64,000 nt of DNA. Source: Erysipelatoclostridium sp. An173. GTDB taxonomy: Bacteria; Bacillota_I; Bacilli_A; Erysipelotrichales; Coprobacillaceae. The stretch lies in the NCBI RefSeq assembly GCF_002160495.1, contig NZ_NFKR01000010.1, positions 29,428-93,427 on the forward strand. Direction: 5' to 3'. The notes beneath the pieces were generated by a model. The model had not been told where the DNA came from. It saw nothing but the letters and a program-made list of their open reading frames with translations, and made no database searches. This document shows positions 36,554 to 47,188 of this stretch, in pieces. The position numbers and the translations under genes are program-made. Every line of letters starts with the position of its first letter. The stretch's first letter is position 1.

Positions 36554-39058
36554 ATGAATATCGATAAATATAGTGTTTCATTAAAAGAATTAATTGATCA
36601 CGATGATAAATTTTATGCTCATAGTGAAGGAAATCGGGTAGAAACAATTAATGAACACATTGAATTATGTATTAAATATTTAAAAAGGATAGTTAGTGTA
36701 AAAAATATTGATGGAATTATCACAAAAATAATTCAATCAAATCAAAATTTGCAAGCTGGTAGTTCTAAAGAATTATTTATTGAATTATTTATTAATACGA
36801 TCGTATTTCACGATATTGGTAAAATTAATCCTAAATTTCAAATCGATAAAATGCACAATAATCATTTAAAAGATATTGCGTCAGAAAGAAATTATCAATC
36901 AAGACATTCATTGTTATCTGCTTATATTTACATTGCTTATTATAATGAAAAGTTAAAAGATTTGCCTAAAAACATAAAATTTACAATGATGATATATATG
37001 TATCTAAATGCCTTTGTGATTTCTAGACATCATAGTCAGATAAATGATTTAAAATCTAACTTTATTAATGATATGATTGATGAAAATGAAATAAATCTTA
37101 ATTTAATACAATGGTTTAATGAAAATTTATTAAAATTATTAAAACAACAAAATGAAGTCAGTTTGATAAAAAAAAGGCCATGGCAGAAAATGGAATGTTT
37201 TTTAGCAAAACAATCAATTAATAATCAGATCAATGTTTATTTATATGTAAGATTGTTACACTCTTTGTTAGTTACTTGTGATTATCTAGCGACAAGCGAA
37301 TTTAAAAATCGTAAAGAAATAGCGATCAATAATTATCAATTTGATGAAATTATTGAAGCTTATAATAACAATGATTTAATTAAAAAAATAAGAGAAAATG
37401 ATGTAGCTAAAATTGAAGGGATAAATAGACTTAGAACTGAAATATTTTTAGAATCAGAAAGGAATTTATTGAATAACCTTGATAAAAATATTTTTTATCT
37501 TGAAGCACCAACAGGAAGTGGCAAATCTAATACAGCTCTAAATTTAAGTTTGCAATTAGTTAATAGATGTGAAAATTTAAATAAGATAATTTATGTTTAT
37601 CCTTTTAACACTCTAGTAGAACAAAATGTTGAAAATTTAGCTATGAGTTTTAAAGGAACAAATGTAATGGATAAAGTTGCTGTAATTAATTCAGTAACTC
37701 CAATTAAAGTTGATGAGGAAATGTCGATATTATATAGTGAAAATGAAAAATATCAACAGGCCTTACTAGATCGGCAATTTTTAACCTATCCAATTCTTTT
37801 AACTACTCATGTTAGTTTATTTGACACAATGTTTGGTAATAATCGTGAGTCTTCATTTGGTTTTTGTCAGCTTGCAAACTCTGTAATTGTTTTAGATGAA
37901 ATTCAAAATTATCGAATTAATATTTGGAACGAAATCATTATTTTTTTAAAACAATATGCCAAAATATTGAATTTAAAAATAGTTATTATGTCAGCAACAC
38001 TACCTAATTTAGAAATACTAGCTTTAAACGATGATAAATCAATCCAATTGATTAATAATAAAGATAAATATTATCAAAATAAGCTTTTTAAAAATCGGGT
38101 TAAATTAGATTATCATTTATTAAATGTTAATGATGTTGAAGAAAAATTATTTAATGAGATTTGTAAACAAAGTAAAAGCCAAAAAAGAATAATGATAGAA
38201 TTTATTTGCCGAAAAACTGCTGATAAATTTTATCAAAGATTAAAAAATACAGAAATAGATTCTCAAATATTATTTATTAGTGGTTTAGATAGTGTTATTG
38301 AAAGAAAACGAATTATTGAAAAAGTAAAAAATTTATCAAGTTTAATTCTTGTTGCGACACAAGTAGTTGAAGCTGGGATAGATATCGATATGGATATTGG
38401 ATATAAAGATATATCTAAACTAGATAGTGAAGAACAGTTTATGGGTAGAATTAATCGTTCAAGTAAAAGAGTAGGATATGTTTATTTCTTTAATTTAGAT
38501 AATGCAATGAAAATATATAATGGTGATGAACGGGTTGATCCAAGATTTACTTTACAAAATGAAAATTGCAAAAACTTTTTGGAATCAAAAAATTTTACGG
38601 GTTATTATGATAAATTACTACAAATTGTTAAAGATTCAGTCAATCAAGATAATGATAATAATTTACAAGCTTTTTTTAAAGAACAAGTTGGTATATTGAG
38701 TTTTATAAATGTTGCTAAAAAAATGAGTCTAATTCTTGATACAAGAGATCGAATCAGTATTTATTTAGCCACTATTATAAAAGATGTAGATGGTCATATA
38801 TATGATGGCAAAAAGATCTGGACTAGATATGAAAAATTATTGAAAGATAATGAAATGGATTATTCAAAAAAAATAGTCGAGTTGTCAAAAATAAAAAGTG
38901 AAATGAATTATTTTATATATCAAATTGATAGAAATTGTAGATTCGATTATGATAAACAAATTGGTGATCTTTATTATATTGATGGTGGTGAAAAATATAT
39001 GAAATATGGGAAGTTAGATATGACTATTTTTGATACAGAAAACGAATTGTTTATATAG
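36554..39058 (+). CDS. cas3: Cas3 helicase-nuclease
   Basis: 834 aa from ATG 36554 (GAAGGTG upstream); TTG 36539 is unlikely. The N-terminal HD nuclease has FHDIGKINPKFQ and ISRHHSQ. The SF2 helicase follows with APTGSGKSNTAL (Walker A), VLDEIQNY (DExH-like), MSATLP and a QFMGRINRSS (motif VI). Cas3 is recruited by Cascade to degrade target DNA. It overlaps the beginning of cas4 at the ORF level only. Confidence 0.95.
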   Translation: MNIDKYSVSLKELIDHDDKFYAHSEGNRVETINEHIELCIKYLKRIVSVKNIDGIITKIIQSNQNLQAGSSKELFIELFINTIVFHDIGKINPKFQIDKMHNNHLKDIASERNYQSRHSLLSAYIYIAYYNEKLKDLPKNIKFTMMIYMYLNAFVISRHHSQINDLKSNFINDMIDENEINLNLIQWFNENLLKLLKQQNEVSLIKKRPWQKMECFLAKQSINNQINVYLYVRLLHSLLVTCDYLATSEFKNRKEIAINNYQFDEIIEAYNNNDLIKKIRENDVAKIEGINRLRTEIFLESERNLLNNLDKNIFYLEAPTGSGKSNTALNLSLQLVNRCENLNKIIYVYPFNTLVEQNVENLAMSFKGTNVMDKVAVINSVTPIKVDEEMSILYSENEKYQQALLDRQFLTYPILLTTHVSLFDTMFGNNRESSFGFCQLANSVIVLDEIQNYRINIWNEIIIFLKQYAKILNLKIVIMSATLPNLEILALNDDKSIQLINNKDKYYQNKLFKNRVKLDYHLLNVNDVEEKLFNEICKQSKSQKRIMIEFICRKTADKFYQRLKNTEIDSQILFISGLDSVIERKRIIEKVKNLSSLILVATQVVEAGIDIDMDIGYKDISKLDSEEQFMGRINRSSKRVGYVYFFNLDNAMKIYNGDERVDPRFTLQNENCKNFLESKNFTGYYDKLLQIVKDSVNQDNDNNLQAFFKEQVGILSFINVAKKMSLILDTRDRISIYLATIIKDVDGHIYDGKKIWTRYEKLLKDNEMDYSKKIVELSKIKSEMNYFIYQIDRNCRFDYDKQIGDLYYIDGGEKYMKYGKLDMTIFDTENELFI

Positions 39059-39068
39059 GAGTGATTTG

Positions 39069-39563
39069 ATGAAAGTTAATGGAACTTTAGTGAATTATTA
39101 TTTTCATTGTAAACGACAATGTTATTTACATGGCAATCGTTTGAATTTAGAAGATGAAAGTGAAAATGTAAAAATTGGTAAAGCAATCCATGAAGAAAAA
39201 TATGATAAAGAAAAAAATCGAGAAATTGCTATTGATAATATCAAATTAGATAAATTGACAACAAAGTATTTGACAGAAACCAAAAAATCTGATGCTGATA
39301 TTGAAGCGGCAAAATGGCAATTGTTATATTATTTAAAAGTTTTAAAATCAAAAGGAATTATCAGAAAAGGTAAATTAGAAATCGTTGAAAAAAACAAGCA
39401 AAATAAATCAGTTATTATTGTTGATTTGACAGACGAGATAGAGCGGAAGTTGGATATGATAGAAAAAGAAATTATAAAATTAATCGAAGAAAATAATGTA
39501 CCAGAAGTTATTAACGATAAAAAATGTAAACAATGTGCGTATTATGCATATTGCTATCTATAG
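39069..39563 (+). CDS. cas4: Cas4 exonuclease for spacer acquisition
   Basis: 164 aa from ATG 39069, with TAGGAGTG before it. It has the Fe-S cysteines (CKRQC near the N-terminus, CKQC...C at the C-terminus) and RecB-like residues GKAIHEE, LDKL, ETKKS and KWQLLYYL. Cas4 trims prespacers and selects those with a PAM, working with Cas1 and Cas2 next to it. Confidence 0.92.
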   Translation: MKVNGTLVNYYFHCKRQCYLHGNRLNLEDESENVKIGKAIHEEKYDKEKNREIAIDNIKLDKLTTKYLTETKKSDADIEAAKWQLLYYLKVLKSKGIIRKGKLEIVEKNKQNKSVIIVDLTDEIERKLDMIEKEIIKLIEENNVPEVINDKKCKQCAYYAYCYL

Positions 39564-39574
39564 GAGAAATAATT

Positions 39575-40573
39575 ATGGGAAGTACAAAATATATTGCAAG
39601 TATAGGTGAATTAAAACGTAAAGATGATTCATTGTGTTTTAGAAGAAATCAAAAAAATATTTATTTGCCAGTAGAAAATATTAAAGAGATATATTGTTTA
39701 AATGAAGTTTCTTTAAATACGAAATTATTAGATTTTTTATCCTCTAAAAATATTATTATTCATTTTTTTAATTACTATCAAGGATATAGTGGAACTTTTT
39801 ATCCTAAAGAAAAATATATTAATGGCAAACTTTTAATTAAGCAAGTAAATGCATTTAATGATAATCGTGAAACAATTGCAAAAGCAATTGTAAATGGGAT
39901 TAGTAAAAATATTTATGAAGTATTATATCACTACTATAAGCATGAAAAAAAAGAAGTTAAAGCAACTTTAGATTGGATAAAAAAAGAATTGCCAATTTAT
40001 TTAACAAATGCTGACAATATCAAAAAGATTTTATCTGTAGAAGGAGAGTTATGGCAACGTTTTTATAGCACATTTAAATACATTTTACCAGAAGATTTTA
40101 TAATGAATAAGCGCGTTAAAAGACCTCCAGATAATCCTATAAATGCACTGATTTCATTTGGGAATACACTACTTTACACAAAGACTATCTCGGCAATTTA
40201 TCAAACCCATTTGGATCAAAGTATTTCATTTTTACATGAGCCAACAGAACAACGTTTTTCATTATCATTAGATTTAAGTGAGGTTTTTAAGCCGATTATA
40301 GTTTTTAGAACTATTTTTGAATTAGTTAATAATCATAAATTAAAAGTCGATAAGCATTTTGATAAAAAAACAAACTATTGTTTATTGAACGATTTAGGAA
40401 GACAAATTTTTATTGAGGCCTTTGAAGCAAGAATAGAAACTAAATTTCTACATACTAAATTAAAAAGAAAGATATCATATAAAACGGCAATTAAATATGA
40501 TGGTTATAAACTAATAAAATATTTGTATGAAGGAAAAGAATTTAAACCATTTTCAATAAGAGAGAAACAATAA
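39575..40573 (+). CDS. cas1: Cas1b integrase
   Basis: 332 aa from ATG 39575 (AGGAG upstream). Active-site residues: Glu in SVEGELWQRFY, His in FLHEPTEQRFSL and Asp/Glu in LDLSEVFKPI. Type I-B Cas1 of normal length. The stop TAA shares its last A with the cas2 ATG. Confidence 0.96.
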   Translation: MGSTKYIASIGELKRKDDSLCFRRNQKNIYLPVENIKEIYCLNEVSLNTKLLDFLSSKNIIIHFFNYYQGYSGTFYPKEKYINGKLLIKQVNAFNDNRETIAKAIVNGISKNIYEVLYHYYKHEKKEVKATLDWIKKELPIYLTNADNIKKILSVEGELWQRFYSTFKYILPEDFIMNKRVKRPPDNPINALISFGNTLLYTKTISAIYQTHLDQSISFLHEPTEQRFSLSLDLSEVFKPIIVFRTIFELVNNHKLKVDKHFDKKTNYCLLNDLGRQIFIEAFEARIETKFLHTKLKRKISYKTAIKYDGYKLIKYLYEGKEFKPFSIREKQ

Positions 40574-40863
40574 TGAAAAAGAATATTAATTATAATTATG
40601 TAATGGTTTGTTATGATGTTGGTGAAAAAAGAGTTAATAAAGTTTTTAAGATATGCAAAAAATATTTGTCACATTATCAACTTTCAATATTTAGAGGACC
40701 AATTACACCTTCAAAGTTAATATTATTAAAAAAAGAATTGAAAAAAGTAATAGATTTAGAAGAAGATTCTGTTAGTATCATTAAGTTACAAAGTGAAAAT
40801 GTTTTCGAAGAAGAATTATTAGGAATTGTCAAAAAAGAAAATGCAGATGATTTGATAATATAA
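40573..40863 (+). CDS. cas2: Cas2
   Basis: 96 aa. The beta strand YVMVCYDVGEKRVNKVFKICKKYLSHYQLSIFRGPIT is the Cas2 ferredoxin fold with its Asp after strand 1. It forms the Cas1-Cas2 integration complex. Last cas gene, coupled to cas1 by a one-base overlap; the leader begins right after it. Confidence 0.95.
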   Translation: MKKNINYNYVMVCYDVGEKRVNKVFKICKKYLSHYQLSIFRGPITPSKLILLKKELKKVIDLEEDSVSIIKLQSENVFEEELLGIVKKENADDLII

Positions 40864-41038
40864 TTTTACCAGCTAAATTAATAATAAATTTCTTTATATT
40901 GCTCATATCTCTAAGAGAATAAGAAAATTTAAGTAAAAAATAAGAAATAAAAAAATTTGCTGGTAAAATTTGAAAAAATTGTTGATTTATCAGGTGTTTA
41001 ATATATAATGATTAAGTGAAAACGGCTTATTTACTATG
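40864..41038 (+). promoter_or_regulatory. CRISPR leader with promoter and inverted repeat
   Basis: 175 bp between cas2 and the first repeat. An imperfect inverted repeat (AATTTTACCAGCTAAATT, 40862-40879; AATTTGCTGGTAAAATT, 40954-40970) flanks ~75 bp. TTGATT (40982-40987), 16-bp spacing and TATAAT (41004-41009) make a promoter about 30 bp before repeat 1. The distal repeat is degenerate, confirming this is the leader end. Confidence 0.7.
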
Positions 41039-44000
41039 GTTTAATATCAACATTAGATGTATTTAAATTATTATGTTAGTTGCAAAATTGAAATGCCACA
41101 AGAAGTTTAATATCAACATTAGATGTATTTAAATTGAGGCAAGTTAAATAATACGACTCCGTCTTCACCAAGTTTAATATCAACATTAGATGTATTTAAA
41201 TAACGGTATCGACACAACTAGATTGTGCAATGAGTTCGTTTAATATCAACATTAGATGTATTTAAATAGCGTTTCCTATTCCAAACCTAGAATGGACTGT
41301 AAGTTTAATATCAACATTAGATGTATTTAAATAGCAGAAGAAAGTGGCATCGTACCAACTCCAGAAAGGTTTAATATCAACATTAGATGTATTTAAATCT
41401 AAAAACAGAGCAAGGCGTAACAAATATTTTTGTCGTTTAATATCAACATTAGATGTATTTAAATTCCTGGTCGCTCCTGTTTAAATAAAACTGGTGAACC
41501 TGTTTAATATCAACATTAGATGTATTTAAATACTAGTGAATTAACAGATACAAATTACAATGCATTGTTTAATATCAACATTAGATGTATTTAAATTAGT
41601 AATAAATAACAAAGCATATAATATTAATGGTGTTTAATATCAACATTAGATGTATTTAAATTAAGAGAGCATACTGAAAAGCTAAACGCATTAATTGGTT
41701 TAATATCAACATTAGATGTATTTAAATGTGTATCGGTGAGGTGTGGACTAGATACACATAGCTGTTTAATATCAACATTAGATGTATTTAAATAAAGAAG
41801 TTGTATATTGCTCTATTTGCGCGTTAAATTGTTTAATATCAACATTAGATGTATTTAAATTAGCCCAGCCTCCTTTTTAGCTCCTTGTAGTATGAGTTTA
41901 ATATCAACATTAGATGTATTTAAATTAGGAATACCATTGTAATATTCTACTACACGTCCAAGTTTAATATCAACATTAGATGTATTTAAATAGGGTATGC
42001 GTAGCCAAAAAGGTAAGGCGATAGACGTTTAATATCAACATTAGATGTATTTAAATTATATTTTGGAGATTTTATTTTATAAAAAAGTATAGGTTTAATA
42101 TCAACATTAGATGTATTTAAATATAAAGGTGACAAGGGTGACGATGGTTCAAATGGCGTGTTTAATATCAACATTAGATGTATTTAAATGGTAACAAATA
42201 TTGGAAAAAATATAGTTCAAGGAATGTTTAATATCAACATTAGATGTATTTAAATACGTCGTCTGAAAATACAAGAAACTGATGTGCTGTGTTTAATATC
42301 AACATTAGATGTATTTAAATATTGAATTATCCCATATCCTGGTAGATAAACCAAAATGTTTAATATCAACATTAGATGTATTTAAATATTGTTATCGTGC
42401 CGTTATAATCAAGCGTTTTTTGCGTTTAATATCAACATTAGATGTATTTAAATATTTTTTTGACTGAATAGCAGTTCGTCTAAAAAAATGTTTAATATCA
42501 ACATTAGATGTATTTAAATATGTCAATGCACCCTTTTTCTCTTAATGCGTCTTGTTTAATATCAACATTAGATGTATTTAAATATAATTAATAATTTATC
42601 ACTGTTTATTGAGGATTTGTTTAATATCAACATTAGATGTATTTAAATATATAATTATATCACGTTTAGAGCATAAAAAAAAGAGTTTAATATCAACATT
42701 AGATGTATTTAAATAGAGGAATATGAAGATGGAATGATTTTAGAACAAGGGTTTAATATCAACATTAGATGTATTTAAATGCAATGTTTGCAGTTGCCTT
42801 TTTAGCTAATGTTGCGGTTTAATATCAACATTAGATGTATTTAAATTCAACTGTCATGATGCTATCTTCTTTGTACTTTAAAGTTTAATATCAACATTAG
42901 ATGTATTTAAATAAAGCAACCACCAAGCTATGGTATTGATTGCCCAATGTTTAATATCAACATTAGATGTATTTAAATTATACTATTGTTTTCCAAGAGA
43001 GAAGTGCTTAATCGGTTTAATATCAACATTAGATGTATTTAAATATAAAAACACCTCCATTCAGTGCACTATTTATCTGTGTTTAATATCAACATTAGAT
43101 GTATTTAAATGACTGATAAAGTGGAAAACCAGTATGAGACTGTTTAGTTTAATATCAACATTAGATGTATTTAAATTTTTAATTTTCCTCCTGATAATCA
43201 ATAGATTTAACGTTTAATATCAACATTAGATGTATTTAAATCCTTGCACGCTGGGTTGTTTTGTTGAGTTTTTTCTTGTTTAATATCAACATTAGATGTA
43301 TTTAAATCTAAATACAATTGCATTACCGTCACTCGAAACATAGTTTAATATCAACATTAGATGTATTTAAATTTGCAATAGAATACTGCGCCATAATCAG
43401 ATTTTGACGTTTAATATTAACATTAGATGTATTTAAATGCTCCATTCGATGATGGTTATGTAACTAGTGAATGTTTAATATCAACATTAGATGTATTTAA
43501 ATTTAAAAAGCAGCTGATTAGCAGTCTTAGCGAACCTGTTTAATATCAACATTAGATGTATTTAAATTTGTTTGAAAGCATAATGGTAATGAAAAAATTC
43601 AACGTTTAATATCAACATTAGATGTATTTAAATACAGTGAACTGGAATATAAAAACAGACAGGAAAGGTTTAATATCAACATTAGATGTATTTAAATATT
43701 TTGAATTTACCTTCATTTGAATCGGTTACTACGTTTAATATCAACATTAGATGTATTTAAATATGCTGGCATCTATTGTCCATACTCCGTTCTCGTCAAG
43801 TTTAATATCAACATTAGATGTATTTAAATTCTTCCATGACAGTTGAAGGCGGATGAATTCCAAAAAGTTTAATATCAACATTAGATGTATTTAAATACGA
43901 TACAGACAAGAAAATTGGCTTATAAAAAACGTTTAATATCAACATTAGATGTATTTAAATTTTTTAGCAATTCTATAATTAGTATCGTCTACTTTGTTTA

Positions 44001-44423
44001 ATATCAACATTAGATGTATTTAAATAAAGCTTCGGGACTTTAACTCATCTGAAGCACAAAGTTTAATATCAACATTAGATGTATTTAAATAACTGTGTTA
44101 ATTTAATTGGCTTTGGAATTTTTAATGGTTTAATATCAACATTAGATGTATTTAAATTAAGTACCAACGCAATACAAAGAGTAGTCCTCGAACGTTTAAT
44201 ATCAACATTAGATGTATTTAAATTCAGTAATCTGAATCTGGACTGGAATTCTTTTGTTACGTTTAATATCAACATTAGATGTATTTAAATTTGTTTTACC
44301 CCTTATCGTCCATAAATATAAATTGTGTTTAATATCAACATTAGATGTATTTAAATGTAGTTACTGGTGATCCGATACAGGCATGCTACAAAGTTTAATA
44401 TTAGCAATTGGATGTATTGAGAT
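41039..44423 (+). CRISPR. type I-B CRISPR array, 52 repeats and 51 spacers
   Basis: I counted 52 repeats of 30 bp, starting GTTTAATATCAACATTAG and ending ATGTATTTAAAT. The period is 64-67, so spacers are 34-37 bp. Repeats 1-51 are identical except repeat 37 (43409), with C to T at position 10. Repeat 52 (44393) is degenerate, marking the old end. Transcription is + from the leader; the 3' end ATTTAAAT gives the crRNA 5' handle. All spacers looked different by eye. ORFs called inside are artefacts of the repeat. Confidence 0.98.
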
Positions 44424-44591
44424 TTAGACAAGATATTTATTTGGACTTAGGATGTTAGAATTTTAATATTTTTATGCTATTTTTAAAATATTAAAATTAT
44501 ATGACAGAAAAGAAAAATTATAAGAAATTATAAAAAAATGTTTTATTTTGAAAGTAGATTTTATATAATCTCTCATATGAGAGGTAAAAAA

Positions 44592-46082
44592 ATGGAGATA
44601 TCAAATAAATTGACCAAAGCTATTAGAGAGGTTAATTATCTAAGAGTTGAAAATGCAGCACGATATCGTGTAATCATGCGATACTTTTTTTTAGAATATG
44701 AAAAAATACATTATTGGCTTCATAAAGAAGATATATATGAAATGATAAAGGAGCTTGATGAGTTTCAAAATTATACTATGGATTTGTGTCAACAAGATTT
44801 ACAAAGTCTAGTAGAATGGGGAAATTTAACAGCTATACAAGATAGTCAAAAAGTTAAGACAGTTGAAGATTTTAAAAATCGAAAATATCGTTATCAATTA
44901 ACAGAATATAGTGTTGAAATTGAAAGATTAACTATTCGACTAGAGAATTTAGAAATTGAAGGAGCTTCATTGGAACCAACTTTATTAGAACGAATATATC
45001 AAAATTTATGTCAAATAAATGGAGTAAGTAACAAAAAGGATAGCGAGATTCATGCATGGTTACAATACTTAATCAGTGATTTTATTACACTGAATCAAAA
45101 TTACCAAGATTATATTAAAACTTTAAATAGTGCAAAAGCCGAAGAACTTATGAAAACTGAAGCATTTTTAATTTATAAAGATAAATTAATTAGTTATTTA
45201 AGGTCATTTGTTAAAACAATGCAAGAAACTGGTAATTTAATTGCTTTACAATTAGAAAGCATCGATCAAAATCTAATAGAAAAATTAATTAATCAAGCAG
45301 TTAATTATGAATTATCGATTCCACGAATTGATATCGAATTAGATGAAAAAAGTATTTATGATAATTATCGTGGAAAATGGGAAAGTTTTTATCGCTGGTT
45401 TGTTGGTAGTGAGGGCCTAAATGAAATTGACCGTTTGAATGATATAACTAATGAAATTATTCGTAAAATAACGCGTTATGCTACTCAAATTGTTGAATTA
45501 AATAATCGTGGTTCTAATCGTAAAGAGCAATATGAACATCTAGCGAAAATATTTTTAAAATGTCAAGATATTAATGAAGCGCATTGTTTAAGTGCTTATG
45601 TTTTTGGAGTTAGTGATTGCCTGCATTTAAAAAATCTTAGTTCTAGAGAAACCGATAATATAAACAGTGGTGTTTATGAAGAAAAACCAGATACTTTAAA
45701 ATTCGATAGTCATTCTAGAATAGTTCGTAAAAAAACAATTAGAAAACCATCAAAAGATTATTCGCTAGAAAGAAAAATTCAACAATTGGAAATAGAAGAG
45801 AATATTGCTAAACAAAAAGAAAAGATAAACCAGCTAATTATTGATAATCAAATTGCTTTTAATAATTTACCGATAATTGATGAACAAACTCGAAAAACTT
45901 TATTATCGTGGCTTTCAAAAGGTTTATCACAAACAAATCGAAAAGCTAAAACTGATGATGGAAAATATTTTTATATAGACGATAGTGAAATCACTGTAGA
46001 GTGCGTTGTAAAATGCTATGATGGGGATTTTATTATGCCCGCATATAAAATTATTTTCTTGGAGGAAGAAAATGAACACTAA
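44592..46082 (+). CDS. jetA: Wadjet JetA (DUF2397 type)
   Basis: 496 aa from ATG 44592 with GAGAGGT upstream; earlier ATGs (44538, 44577) lack a ribosome site. Opening RVENAARYRVIMRYFFLEYEKIHYWLHKEDIYEMI and the long helical body fit TIGR02677/DUF2397, the kleisin-like part of a four-gene SMC system. First gene of jetABCD, ~170 bp beyond the CRISPR array. Wadjet complexes bind and cut small circular plasmids. The DUF2397/2398/2399 set corresponds, I believe, to Wadjet type III. Confidence 0.88.
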   Translation: MEISNKLTKAIREVNYLRVENAARYRVIMRYFFLEYEKIHYWLHKEDIYEMIKELDEFQNYTMDLCQQDLQSLVEWGNLTAIQDSQKVKTVEDFKNRKYRYQLTEYSVEIERLTIRLENLEIEGASLEPTLLERIYQNLCQINGVSNKKDSEIHAWLQYLISDFITLNQNYQDYIKTLNSAKAEELMKTEAFLIYKDKLISYLRSFVKTMQETGNLIALQLESIDQNLIEKLINQAVNYELSIPRIDIELDEKSIYDNYRGKWESFYRWFVGSEGLNEIDRLNDITNEIIRKITRYATQIVELNNRGSNRKEQYEHLAKIFLKCQDINEAHCLSAYVFGVSDCLHLKNLSSRETDNINSGVYEEKPDTLKFDSHSRIVRKKTIRKPSKDYSLERKIQQLEIEENIAKQKEKINQLIIDNQIAFNNLPIIDEQTRKTLLSWLSKGLSQTNRKAKTDDGKYFYIDDSEITVECVVKCYDGDFIMPAYKIIFLEEENEH

Positions 46083-47187
46083 AGAAATGTTATTATCCAA
46101 AAGATGGATTTTAAAAAAGGATGATCGTGATATGTATTATCGAATTAAAGATGATGCAAAAAATTTAAAACGAATTTTTCAAGATAATTTTGGATATTCG
46201 TTAATAAGCCATCAGAATTTTATAAAAATTGATAAAGTTCCAGGAAAAGCAGAGCCATGGATGGGAATAACTGAATTTAAAACTGTTGAAGAATATCAGA
46301 TTTTATGCTATATTCTAATCTATTTAGAAGATAAAGATGCTGATGAACAGTTTATATTATCCTATTTAACAGAGTTTATTCAAATGCAATTAAATGTTAG
46401 TGATGATTATTGGTTAAAATTTACTAATCGTAAAAAGTTTGTTAATGTATTAAAATTTTGTTTAAAAGAACAACTATTTATTCAAGACGATGGTGAAATG
46501 GAACATTTTGTTCAAGATGAAAATGTTGAAGTTTTATTTGAAAATACTGGGTTATCAAGATATTTTATGCGCAATTTTGTTTATGATATTTTTGAAAATC
46601 AAACTCCACAAGACTTTATGAAAGAAGAATGGGTTGGTTTACAACAAGATCGGGGCATTGTAAGAAAACAAAGAATATATCGCCGCCTTATGTTATCTTG
46701 CGGTATTTATAAAGAGAATGAAAATAATGATGATTTTACTTTTATTCGTCATTATCGAAAACGAATTCAAAATGATTTTCAACAAATTTGTCCTTGTGAG
46801 TTGCAGGTTTATAAATCAAGTGCCTATTTGATTTTTGATGAAGATGTTAGAATTGGAAAAATGTTTCCTAAAAATAATACTTTGGATGAAATGATCATAA
46901 TAATTATGACATATTTAAGAAAAAGAATTAAAAACTCTGATTTAAAAAAGGATAATAATGAAATGACAGTGATTTCTATCAATCGACTAAAAAATACAAT
47001 TGAAAGAATGATTAAAGAAAATGAAAGTTTTTTACCGGCAACATATCGAAAAAAAAGTCGATCACTTTTTATTGAAGAATTATATCAATATTTAATTGAA
47101 TTGGGATTTATTCAATTAATAGATAATAACAATATAGTCTTATACCCGGTAATAGGTAAATTAGCGGGTACTTATCAGGGGGAATAA
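46072..47187 (+). CDS. jetB: Wadjet JetB (DUF2398 type)
   Basis: 371 aa from ATG 46072 (GGAGGAAG upstream), overlapping the jetA stop. KEMLLSKRWILKKDDRDMYYRIKDD, then two winged-helix-like parts and QQDRGIVRKQRIYRRLMLS fit TIGR02678/DUF2398, the KITE-like subunit that binds the kleisin and SMC partner. The stop is 1 bp before jetC. Confidence 0.85.
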   Translation: MNTKEMLLSKRWILKKDDRDMYYRIKDDAKNLKRIFQDNFGYSLISHQNFIKIDKVPGKAEPWMGITEFKTVEEYQILCYILIYLEDKDADEQFILSYLTEFIQMQLNVSDDYWLKFTNRKKFVNVLKFCLKEQLFIQDDGEMEHFVQDENVEVLFENTGLSRYFMRNFVYDIFENQTPQDFMKEEWVGLQQDRGIVRKQRIYRRLMLSCGIYKENENNDDFTFIRHYRKRIQNDFQQICPCELQVYKSSAYLIFDEDVRIGKMFPKNNTLDEMIIIIMTYLRKRIKNSDLKKDNNEMTVISINRLKNTIERMIKENESFLPATYRKKSRSLFIEELYQYLIELGFIQLIDNNNIVLYPVIGKLAGTYQGE

Positions 47188-47188
47188 T

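Noticed and set aside
42930..43112. ORFs inside the CRISPR array (also 41986-42174 and 44075-44288)
   Set aside because: They consist of the translated repeat (LISTLDVFK or LNTSNVDIK) alternating with spacers; the array is non-coding.
41039..44423. Self-targeting spacers
   Set aside because: No spacer was seen to match other parts of this window by eye; the full genome was not available.
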